Below, piece by piece: positions 1 to 11,800 of a DNA stretch of 64,000 bases. The stretch lies in assembly GCA_900708905.1 (NCBI GenBank), contig CAADRB010000032.1, positions 124,001-188,000 on the forward strand. Direction: 5' to 3'. Position 1 is the stretch's first letter; each line of letters begins with the position of its first letter. Both the position numbers and the translations under genes were made by a program. Source of the stretch: Hymenolepis diminuta (taxonomy: Eukaryota; Platyhelminthes; Cestoda; Cyclophyllidea; Hymenolepididae). The notes beneath the pieces were generated by a model. It was not told the DNA's origin. It saw nothing but the letters and a program-made list of their open reading frames with translations, and did not search any database.

Positions 1-247
1 AACTCCTAAGGGTGACATTTCGTATAGAATTATTTTATAATTATTTCTCATGGCTAACTGAATTCTAAAGTCCTGCCTTCAGAATCTTTCAGATTCCGTA
101 CTAGAAATGATGAACACAATATGGTATTGCCTTAATAATCCTAGACCTGCAGCTAGTTAATTTTAGTTAAGACATGATTTGTAACTACTCTTTGCTATCA
201 AATTTCCGAATTTCATCGGTACTTACATGTGCTGTCATATTTCAAAG

Positions 248-3200
248 GAAACTGCCGGTGATGCAGCTGGAGAAGCGCAGAGGCGATCACTGTACTATGA
301 TCCTGATGAAAGCTCAAATGACGTAAGTCAATACTCTAAGTGTGTAAACTGTGGTGTTTATTGAAAAACTGCCCTCAAGTACTTTTTAAATTATTTTTAC
401 TAGAGTTTGGATGAAAATTCCGGTTCTTCTGAGGAAGATGAAGGAAATAAAGATGGCAGAAAATCGATTAGCCAACCGACAATTCGTCTGAAGCATCATA
501 ATATGCGTCGTGTATTTGTAGCTGATCGTGTGGTGAGAAGTGATAACTCTGCCGATGAAGATCTGGATGATGAAGTTGATGATGGGATCCTAAATAGGTA
601 TGTCTGTATACTTACTTTTTTCTAAATTCCTTACTCGCAGTTTACTTATTATTTCTCTTAACTTCCTCCGTAATTAATTGATGTAAGGTGTTGTCACTGA
701 GATATCGCAGGACGAATGTTGAATGCAGAAGATCAGCAGGCTAAAATCCAGTGCCCGAGGAATATAATCCTTTAACACTCAGAACATTAAATACTTCAGA
801 AAGGCGTAATTTCTTTTAAATTGCAGTATTTCCAAGTTAATTTATGTGGGGCCGAGAAATAGGTACCAGTAAGATCAAAGGTTAACTCTTACTTGGGATG
901 CTTTTTCCATAAGAGTGAGAAATTGTCGATTAATGTCATTTCATTAATAGATTAAATATCGATGGAACCTCAGTGCATACTTACGCGGTATTGGTAACTA
1001 CGTTGTGGTTAAGGGGAACATCTTCAAATTGAAAATTCTAACCGCGTAAGTTAGGGGTTCTCAGTGAAAGGTTGGCTTGGTCTGAAAGGCTTCAGATTGC
1101 ACAACTTCAGACTAAGATTAAATCGATGATCTTTAACGTTATTATTATTTGCGCAAGTTAGTTCTTTATTCAATTGTGCCTAGTGGATAGTATTCAAGTG
1201 GAAACCTCGATGGGTTTCACTTAGCTTTCTTTCAAACATATTTCCATCCTCTAAACTTCTAAATTTTTAATTTTTCGCATCCATTTCATAAAGCACATCA
1301 AACCTAGCCACGTAATTCATTTTAGTTTAGATATTTAGATTTGTAATGATTTGTATTTAGGAGAAATAGTAGCTACAACATGTTTTCTTGATCTCGAGCC
1401 ACACCTTTTTACAAATTCTTCACTGCAACACTGTTGGTATGTTGTTGTGTGTGTTTACAGAGGAGGTATACATAGTTCAGTCAGATATAAGAAGTAACAA
1501 GAGGTGATCGAATGTCGTGGAGACTGACTCAGGAATAATCACTTAGGGGTCACATGAGTGGTTTAATTGGTCCAATTGAGGATATTGGCTTCACTTGATT
1601 CAATTCAACTGAAGACGTACGATTGTTCTGCTGGAAATCTTAAGGTCCACAGCAGGGAATTAAGTACTCCAAGTTCTGTACTAGGATCGTAGTAATATAT
1701 CTATGAGATCAAGTAAGTTGCTGGTTTCGTCACTGTGGTAATTTATTCGTGAGGACAGAAGGTATTTTAATTGAAGAAAATATATTATATTTTACATTCT
1801 ATTTAACAGGGAACTTGAATTGGCTCTGGCAGAAATTACCACTCAAGAAGAAGACGCCAGAACTCAAGCAACAGAAGAGGAACTACGTCCCAAGAAACGA
1901 CGAAAAGTGGTTGCTTTTAGAGATGACGATGATGATACTGATGAAGATAACAATAAGTTGGATACGACTACGTCGGATACAGCAATTGCTGTACCTGGTA
2001 GGTAAGTTGTCTGCTATTACTTTACAGTTTTTAAATTAGAAAGAAGAAATGAATGCTTTCACACAAATGTGTACGTTATAAAATTGCCTTAGGGATATGT
2101 GACTGAAAAATATCCAAAGTGAACCTTTATCGTTCATAATTTGACACACTACATAATTGTGTTAGTATAAACCGTCACTGGTGCATTGGTTACCTTTCTC
2201 GTCTGCAAGGTAATCTTTCGTATGACCTTTCTGAAATAATCATTGCTCTGTGAAAAGCAAAAGCAAAAGAATGCGTGAAGAAAGGCTTCCATGAAAATGA
2301 TATTTTAAGATTGATCATTAAAAGATGATGGTGTAAGAGAATTCGGACTCCAAAACTAAAAGGTGTTAATCCATTTATACAGACATCTCTATTTGATACA
2401 CTAGAATTTGATCACTGTACATTCTTTTCTGACTATGATCTATAATCAAATGTATTTAAGCTTTATGGCGCTCAAATTACGATCCAGCTAAATTCTACCC
2501 CTTGCTCTATCGTGAAGTTGGAAATTTATGTGAATATTCACTGGTGTAAGTTCTGAGTGGTTCTAGGATTGCCTAAACGAAATCCTACGATTTTAATACC
2601 CGAGCAATTTATTCTCGATTTATTACCCTTGATACGAGATTCAAGTAATTGTTTAACTTCATCTGATAAACTGCATATTTGGCGTTTTGGTTGATCTTAC
2701 TCTTTTTCCTTCGGTTGCAGAGCAGTTTCCCCGGCTGTATTTCCATTTCAACCCGAAGATGATATTGAAGATCTGCTTTTTCGAACTGGAAAACGCAGAA
2801 AAGTTATTTTAGAGGATGAGGACGAAGAAAAGAATAAAGAGGAGAGGATGGACAATGAATTCCCTGACGGGTTAGTCTAGTTCTGTAATGGATGATGTAC
2901 TAATAACTGGGATGTTATCAATATTAAGCTACTAACCATGAATTCTAGGATTTCCTTGTTCCACTCCGCTAAATCGGCAGCCCTCATCTACCTAAAGTTA
3001 AAAGAGGAGGTAATTGAATACATCTTATTAGCTTGGTACAGTAAGGGGCTGTGTTCGGTTTGCCGGGGGGAAGGGAAGGGGAGGAGGATTGTCTGTTTCA
3101 CTTGCTTCTAATTGACACTTCATACACAAGGGGGTTTCTCTAATACATTGTAGGTGTCCTACATTTAAAACAGGATACAAAAGTCTTATCGAATTCGGAA

Positions 3201-4665
3201 AATTGCCGAAAAAAGTAGTGGATGAAATTTCAAGTGTGTGTATCATGAGATAGGGCATATTTATCAATCGGCCAATATGCGCTGAACTTAGTTGACAAAC
3301 ATTTACTCAGTAATCTATTTTGGGAATCATGAAATTTAAATTTTGGAATGTGAACCAACCATTTAGTAAATATTGTACAACCGGAATCCTAAGTCTTGTG
3401 AAGCAAAAATCTTTTGATACATTGGGTTCATTCTCAACCACCTTTTAATTTACTCTTCTTTACCCCTTATTGAATTTTATTGTTCTCCGATTCCAGTTGG
3501 CCATAACTATTAATTATGATCAATAGACCAAGTGCATTTATGTTCATCTTCTTCAAAGTTTTAGAGTGACCGCTCCTTTAATGCCGTCTGGGTCCGAATC
3601 AGGCGTCCAGAGTGGAGTTAATACTGAAGATCATGGAGAAAACCTAAAGATCACTGTTGAGGATGAGGATAATAATGAAAATGAAGAACACATTGACAAA
3701 GCTGGTATTGAAGTCTCTGATGATGACAATCTTCTTGAAGAGTAAGTTTAACAATCATCGTCATAAATGCATTTGGTTGAATGACGCTTAAATTGATGTC
3801 CTTAATGAGAATTTTGTATCCTCGTCCATTTAACACCTTTTTATGAGCTAAAAGGGATTTGCGAAAATCGCCTGCAGTTCAGTGCTGATTTTTGGTGCGA
3901 TATGACAGAATGCATGAGATAAAATGCAGTATAGAACATCATAGGTAATGAAAGTTAGTAATGGTTAACTAACATAAAATCATACAATCCTCATTAATGT
4001 ATTATACGAGTGAATATAAAATTACCGGTAGAATAAATCACATAGCATAGAACGATTTAGAATGGATTAGTTGTGTAAAAATAATTTACTATAATTGTGA
4101 TATTTAAGCATGTGTGGCTTGAAACCCAAAACGAATGCTAAATAATTCAAATCCTGGGAGAAAATGGGACTAGACATATATTTTACTTCTTATTTAGTCA
4201 TATGTATTTGTATTGGTATTGACAAGTGTAATTGGGTTATTTCGCTATTTCTCGAACTCTCTCAAGGCCATTTATCTGAGCGCTTTCCACTAGGGACCCT
4301 CCCTATTAGGAAGCTCGATATTATGTCACTCCCTTTATTAGCCAAATTTAGCCGGAGTGGTTGACCATTCTGTTCGATGGGCATGCACTGATGAGCATCT
4401 AACCCATGACCTCTGCCGCTACGCCATATTTAAGGTACCCATGTAATTGTATTAAAAGTCAATGGAGTATTTGTTAAACTGCTATAAGATTAAATGAGTT
4501 GTAAAAAGCGTTTTGTTATCTTTCAGCGAGATAAATTCAGTTCTTCGGGAGGTTGAAAGGGGAATGGATGAGGAATCAGAGAGGAGTCCCATATCTGCTG
4601 AACGCAATAAACCGCTTCACCGAATTCGTATTTTGGACAGTTCTGGTGATAGTGAAGATAATTAA
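248..4665 (+). CDS. C-terminal part of an acidic, basic-cluster-rich, probably nuclear protein (5'-partial, 6 visible exons)
   Basis: Joined exons are 248-322, 404-597, 1810-2001, 2721-2870, 3565-3741 and 4527-4665. They total 927 nt, one open frame of 308 residues ending in TAA. Introns are GT-AG: the first visible one is phase 0 and the other four are phase 2. No folded domain is visible. The chain is low-complexity and acidic, with two strong basic clusters (KKRRK near the centre, GKRRK in the fourth visible exon) that could serve as nuclear localisation signals. Each of the last five exons has a short hydrophobic stretch next to acid: RRVFVADR, RRKVVAFRDDDD, RRKVILEDEDEE, KITVEDED and RIRILDSSGDSED. 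I do not recognise the family. An acidic tail of a replication or repair factor (timeless or claspin type) or a SUMO-binding protein would fit. The start lies upstream of the window, so the N-terminal domains that would name it are missing. Confidence 0.75.
3331..3389 (+). repeat. Dispersed repeat, copy A (partner at 62189-62247)
   Basis: A 59-bp block in the fourth visible intron of the first gene. It matches 62189-62247 in the same orientation at about 50 of 59 positions without gaps (counted by eye). Shared cores include TTTTGGAATGTGAAC and CCATTTAGTAAA. No coding content. Confidence 0.7.
4250..4440. other. GC-richer block inside the last intron of the first gene, possibly SINE-like
   Basis: This block is richer in GC than the intron around it. 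It contains AGCCGGAGTGGTTGA, which resembles a tRNA A-box on the plus strand, and on the minus strand TGGCGTAGCGGCAGAGG, which also fits an A-box. I could not find a matching B-box at the right spacing or fold a cloverleaf, so this is not called a tRNA gene. A decayed tRNA-derived SINE is possible. Confidence 0.25.
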
Positions 4666-4690
4666 ACTATCCGCATCAGTGTCTATTTTT

Positions 4691-4696
4691 AATAAA
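4691..4696 (+). promoter_or_regulatory. Poly(A) signal AATAAA of the first gene
   Basis: Canonical AATAAA 26 nt after the TAA stop of the acidic-protein gene. It implies a very short 3' UTR. Confidence 0.7.
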
Positions 4697-5826
4697 TAAT
4701 GCATTTATATTTGAATGAATTTTTTAATACATTTTATATAGCGTATCTTCATTTTTCTTCGGTATGGAAATTTGAAATGTTTAATGACAATTTACTTAGC
4801 TATTGAGTATAGTTCTTAAGATTACATTCTCGAACAACATAGACATGAAGTAGAAGGAACTAAGTTTCAGTCGATTTTAGTGCCGTAGCTGACTGAAGGG
4901 GTCACCAGAATTGTACAGTCTACTATCATGCTCAGTGTAGTAAGGAGAGGAGAGTAGATACAATTGAATAAAGTCTGACGAAGAAGCGCATATAACGACA
5001 TATGAGGCATAGAGTCCTGTGTTATGATATGGGAAATGGAGCGATTTGAAGGGGTTTAAAGCTTAGTTGGGTCAGTTCAAAAGAAAAATAAGGTCGAGCT
5101 GAATTTATGATTTGACAATGCCGTGTGTCCTGTATTGGGCCAGTTAAGGTTAACTCGATTAGGCTTTGAGGGCACAAAGGAGTCTTAAATGTTGAAACAC
5201 ATATTCGTAGCCATTTCTATAAGGTAGATAAACTCAGATTTCGTAAATGAGGAATTTACTACTTCCAGGTATTTTCTTCATATTCAGTATCAAGCGTTCG
5301 TGATTTTTATTATCTTTTATCAAATCATGAACTTGATGCTTAATTGAGCTAAAGGCAGTGTGTAACAATGAATAGGGCGCTAGATATAAACCTAGCAAAA
5401 ATTCAGAGTATTGGTTAAAATATTATATCGAGCAGATATTCTGAAGAAACAGAAAATTGTTTAAAGAAATAGGATGGGTAGCACTCAGTTCCCATTGTTG
5501 CTCTCTTTATTTTACTTTCTTTTATTTTAAAAACCTATTTTTAAATAAATAAGACTAGACACAAAAGCTAAACTCACCTTCAAACATAAATAATGTATGG
5601 TTCAATTTTTAACTCCTGCTAACCAAATTATATTGCGTTATGCATATATACAGATGCAACGAAGAACATTGAATTAAATGTGAAAGAATGCTAAGTGCAA
5701 AAGTTTAGTTATTTTTACTACTAACGCAATGGTATTTTTATGAATCACTTAAAGCTATTTTTAAAACACGAATTCTCCAATCAAAACTCTGCGGTTCTCT
5801 TAATATTTTTCGGTTAGTCAAATGTG
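4697..5826. other. Intergenic region between the two plus-strand genes
   Basis: AT-rich, with no credible open frame. It must hold the promoter and 5' UTR of the F-box gene, but I see no convincing TATA box or initiator. A short GC-rich patch near 4898-4907 reads TGGTGACCCC on the minus strand. That resembles a retroelement primer-binding site but is too short to call. Confidence 0.5.
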
Positions 5827-8800
5827 ATGGATTTGGCCAGTCTTCCAGCTGAAATAATTCAACATATTTGTAGACATCTTTCAATTGAGGATGTTCTTGC
5901 ATTGTCTAATTCCAGTAGTAAATTCTCAGAATGCATTAATCAAAAAGCTTTTTGGTTACGTCGACTCTCTAATTGTTCTAAGGGTCAATATTCGTGCATT
6001 CCAGGTAAGTAATGAAAATTAAGTTTACAATATGTGTTTTATTTATCTAGATAAACGAGTCGACTGGAAAGATGTCTGCATCGCTCATGAAGTTATTGAG
6101 GGCTGGTTTGATGATGATTCAGATTCGGTCGTGAATAAGCATTGTCATCATTACTCTTGCTATTGCATCGATGCCTTGCAAATCCTCAAAGTTTGTTTTA
6201 TTTTACTCGTTTTAATTTTACTTTATTTCCAGCCTCCGCATCAGCATATAGTTGCTGTTGGGGATCGTGGCGGTACTCTTTCCTTTATATCATTGAAGGA
6301 TTTCCTTTTCCAAGATGAACCAGATCCGCTATACACCAATAACCAAGCCCACAATGTTAGCATTGCTTGTTCACTTTTAATCTCAAATCTAGGGATGGAT
6401 TTGGAGTATTGCGAGTGACAATGGTGTTATTGCAACAACTTCTTGGGACCATGATTTGCGAGTTTGGTCGATTGGTGACTCCGGATTCGACATAATTTTC
6501 CAATATTCGTAAGTTTATCTTTTTAGGTTTTACTATATAATATTCTTTCAACGTTTTTTTCCGCGTCTTTCATACGATGATAATAACAGAGCTTTAGGGA
6601 AGATTTACTGAAACGGTCGTGAATAATAAACACTTCATACTTTCCTCTAGGTAAAAGTTTTTTAGCATTTGAGTCTAATTAATCCTTGAGTAAGGTTGTG
6701 AATTTTAACTATTTTTGAAGTACCGATATGTTAAATCGATGATTCAACTGTAGTCTTAACTAGGCGATTACTCTTATCATTCGTGTTTTAAACAAGTTGT
6801 GAGCTTACTATTATATTAAAGGCTTTTACGCTTATGGGATGGTGTAGCATTCTACTGAACAAACATGTTGGCTCATATGTCTGCTCTTCTTAACTGCCAG
6901 ATGAAATTTTTTATTTGTTGTTTAATAGACCAACATCCAACTACATATATCGTAATTGGACTTCTATCCTATCCTATCCCTTTTCTATTCACATTACTGA
7001 CGTCCTTCCAAATTTGATTCTCAATCTTGCCTCTCTTCTAATTTTTAATGTGGTTTGATATATTTTTGATTTTCTGATTTGGGAAAAACTGTTGTATCCT
7101 GTTAGCTCTAAGTCTAACTTGACGGGATCTCTAAAGTAGTTCTACTGACTGCAATTAATGTTGCTTTAATCGAATATGTTAATCGTTTAACTTGGTTAAG
7201 GTATTCTAGTATAGCCTTGAAAGCTAGACGAATTAGTTTCATGTTGCGAAAAGTTAAATCCCACTCTTGACTAGAGCAGTACGAAAGTTTATGATTAAAA
7301 GCTTGGTCCTCATGCGCGTTCATTACTTGAGCACTCATTTTTTCAATCGAAAGTATAACTCATTTTAACAGAGTTTTGTTGAACCATGACTAAATAAGTT
7401 TGTCCTCAGTAATTTGCTTAGCAGTTAGCATTTGGATTTGAATGGACAACTTAGACATCCATTTTACAATTTGAAATGTCTAAATGTGAAGAAAGTATAG
7501 AATTCGTATCATTTGGGGTATAATTACCTTTTCTGAGGTCATTCTTAAATAGTTAACTGATTTTGTTCAAATCTACCCCAAAATAAGCTTTATAGGATTG
7601 AAAATATTGATGTGGTCTTTGTCGGTTTTTAGCCTGTATTGATCCGTCCGAATAAATTATTACTCTCTGAACTTAGTAGAAACTTAGTTTTAACTTAGTT
7701 ATTATCGAGTATCTCTAGCTACATGGTGGGGAAACAATAACTAAAAAGTTGTCCTTAGATGTTATCTCTAGGCCCCCAAAAATGGATAGGATTTTGATGA
7801 TTTTTCTGTACTAGATATAGTGTCAATTGTTTCATTAAAATTAACCCTTCATTATTTCTATCAGAATGACATCAGCGGTGCTTTGTTCCGACTTCCTTGA
7901 ACCTAATTTGGTGGCTGTAGGCACAATGAACAAAGAATTAAGAATCTTCGATTATCGTGTTCCCACGACCACCTCAGCCGCTCTTTCAAACACCTTCCAC
8001 ACAAGCACAGTGCTCTGTCTGAAATCCCCATACTCAATCACTAGCGGCTCTTTATCTGGTGAGAATCTCTTTTCGAACTCTACTTCCAGTTTGGATTTCA
8101 GTGATGCTAACTCATTGACCTCCAATATGGGTGATGTCTGTCTCAATGATGCACCAGAGCCCACTACAGATATACCTCCTCCGTCTCAGAATGTTGCCTT
8201 CTATAGTGGTGGCAAAGATGGCATTTTAGCTGCTTGGGACCTCCGAAAATTTGACCGACCCCTTGCACAACATAAGGTAATCTGTAATAAACTTTCTACT
8301 TATTGTATATCAGTGTATGTTGTGCCATTTTCAAACTGAACACGAGGAATATTTAAGTTAGGGCCAATAAAAGAATAGAAAAAATGGGGAATTCTAATTG
8401 CTTTACTTGCAAATTCAAGTTTTATGAGATTGTTTCCCTTTAATTTAATGTTTACATTTTATGCGATAGTAAGTTAATTAAGTGGTCTAGAATCGTGCTA
8501 AACCTTTACGATGTCTACTTCTTGAAATTGGCAGAAGAGAGATTGCTGGTTGAAGTGCTTTATTGGACACAAAGAGTAAACTATAAAGGTAGAGAGAATC
8601 AGTGGCTTGATGTGGGTTTGCAAAGGGACGTTTATACTTCGGTATTGGAGATAAACTAATTGGGTCAGACGACCGTAAACGCTCGAACGGTAAGGTCAAA
8701 CTGGCTATGTGAGTGGATAACGTCGATCATCCTATATTAGGAGCGTTGGGGGTTACATACTCGGAGGCCACGAGCGGTATAGCCTCAGGCTTCGAATTGT

Positions 8801-11800
8801 ATACGAAGTTCAAGGTGACTCAGTAAGGAACATATAGAAAGTACATGTAAAAATATCCATGAAATTTTCTAGGAAATGTTGATGGAAATTTTATTTCAAG
8901 AAGTTGTAATATATGCGAATATACAAACCAATGTCCGGTCTTCAGATTCCTTCGTGATCGTTAATTTCTATATAGTTTAGAGCGTATTGATGGATTGATT
9001 GACTTGAGTGGTTGGTCATGCCATTTCCCTATATTTTTCTCTTGAAGCCAAAAGTATCCAGGTGGTTTAATTTCTCCGTTTTTTATGATTAGTTCTGTTT
9101 TTGATCTAACTTAAGTGTTGGCAATGGCTCTAAGGGGATACCTATTCTCCAAGGTTTCAGAGTTCCAAAATATATTCTTTAATCTCACCACCTATATCTG
9201 CATAAATAGGGGTAAAGAGGTCTGAAATAATCCAACAAATTTACTATATTTATAAAACACTTTAACGTAGCAAGGTCGATAAATTTTGAGTATCTAAGAT
9301 GAGTTGCTGGATTTACTGTAAGTGATTTAAATCATTTTTTTGAAAGTGCACAAAATTTAACTTTAGTTTTTTTGTTTGGTTGATTTGTTTCTAACCGGCT
9401 CATTTATAGATTCAATAAACTAAAATCTTCTTTTCTACTGTTTTTATCCTCTCCTTTTAAGACTGCCAAGTTCTATTTTGTTATTTTGGAGAAGTTTTAA
9501 TATAGTTCCTATTATAAAGTTATTTTGTCTGATTGCGGGGGAATTAGTCGCCTGGATCTGAAATTTGGCTGTCTGATTTGAGTGAGCAATTCATTTTTCA
9601 AGTGATGGTAGCTAAAATTAGCCTTAAAGTGTTTGATTTAGGGTTAGAGCCTAACTCGCTATCTTATGGGCTCTACAGTCTTAAAATAAAATGATGTTTT
9701 TGCTTCTTAACTATCAATATGAGGTCACACGCCGTTCCTGACACCTTCAAAGTTAGTCCAGATTAGAGCCTGTCATCGGTACAGCGGTGTTTTGACATTC
9801 AAACTTCAATTATCAGAACGAAACTTTTATTTATACAAGTGGATTATTAAATTAATATAAGCCCTAGCGGTAACTGCAGTAATATAATGTGAGGTTTGCA
9901 TACATTTAGAAGCGATTAAGTACGGACTGCTTAATAAGCATGTTAACAACAATGATAATATGTGGCGTCCAACTATTAGCGCTTCCTGGTATTTTCCTAC
10001 TTATTGGAGGCTAATACCCAGTGTTATTATGAAAAGCAAAATGAGATTGTTGTTTAGTTTTCTTCTAATGAGTTAGAGAGAGAGAGAGAGAGAGAGTTAC
10101 ATTTCAAACTACAGTTACTCCGAAACCCATTTATGGAGACCTTTCACTACGCTCATCTAGAGTAGAGAATGGGATCACGAAACCTCTATGATAAAAAACG
10201 AAGGATTCTGCCATTCTCTTGATTAACCAAGCTTAATCAGTGCAGATGGTTATTTCTTTAATTAAGTGTACTTTGTTTAACATTAAACTCGGGACAGACA
10301 AGATACCGGTGTCTAATAACCATGGTAATGCTAACTTTCAAATTAATGATACTAGCTGGTCATATGACGTCTTACTTTGGCGGAATTTGCAAATTGTCAT
10401 TCAGTCACCAGCATCGACGACAATTACAAGAAAGAAGAATAGCATATCTACTAATTATTTAGACTATACTTCACTACACTTATTCTCTGCTTCATCCTAC
10501 CAGAAATACGTTTCAGTAAGACTGCTTATGACATTATTAGGGTTATTATACTGAAACTAAATTTATGTTGCTAAGTCAAGACTTTCATAAGCAGTTTGCA
10601 CATAACACAGCAATATCGAGAAAATTTTGTTTTCTGTTTATGTGAGTTGAGATCTCTGATCTTTTTTATTATAGAACAAACAGTATAGTTTGATAGGTTC
10701 AAAATTTGTAACAGTAATTTTATGGTTGATCAAACTGCCAATTTCTATAGTTTTCCTATTCTTTTCTATCCATCTCTTATCATCTAAAATAACTTGTCTC
10801 TAAAATGAGCCAGTCGCATCTATTGAAATATGTTTCGATATTACGTAGTTTTAAAATAATAAATATTAGAGAATGCATTCAACCTTTGATTCGATCGCTC
10901 TCAAGTATAGCGTCTCTTTATTGTGATTGTATTTTTGAAAAGCAGTCTCAATCCCTATCATTGTGGTTGTCTGTACCTAAAGTAGCGCTAATCCCGGTAA
11001 ATCTAATTTTATAATCTAATTGAGGTAGGCTTATAGGAAACAATAACTTTCCCAAATCAGGAGGACGAGAGTTGAGATTAGCCAGTAGCATATTGGACGA
11101 TTTCAGAGAAAGGAGAGGAGAGAGGGAGTGGTAGGAAGAAGCCTATATCAAGTGTGTGAAGAAGTTATTGCAATGTAGGTTAGGTAAGAACTCTTAGAGA
11201 GGTTGTCCAATTTCACGGTCTTTGTTCGTCGACAATTAGGGCGGAGCTATGAGTGAGTGGGTGAGCAATACAGAGAGAGCAGGTCTATGAATAAGAGTGC
11301 AGATACTACATACCTCAGTATTTTTAAAGTTATTGTGGATCGATTCTCCTCTTCGAGGTTTATATTTGATTGAATTATGTTAATTTATAATTCATCGCCA
11401 TTGTTAAATAATCTTCTTTAACTATACTTGTTTGTATAATACTCCTCTTTGTGCACATTCAGCTAGATTTTATTGCTTTGGAATGATTTATTCTGAGATG
11501 TTTACCTGGTTTCAGAGTTGGTCTTCTTATTGTGGTTGTTTCGTAAAATTGAGAAGGAGGCCTTGTTATGCTGCTCTTAGCATTATTATTGAATTCATAA
11601 GGTCTTTCACTAAATCGGCTGACTTTACTTCGAAAATGTTTTGACTGGATTTTCCCCCAATTTATTTTCATAACGGATTCAAAGCCATATTAAAGGCACG
11701 AGATTGAGAAATATTTCCGAAACGTATTGTTTTTTTTTGTTTTTTTATTTTCAAGCTGTTTATGATTTACTTTACCGCTTTATCGGAAAAGCCGACGTAA

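Noticed and set aside
10240..10554. 104-codon plus-strand frame beside the (AG)11 repeat
   Set aside because: No recognisable domain, intronic, composition of random AT-rich sequence.
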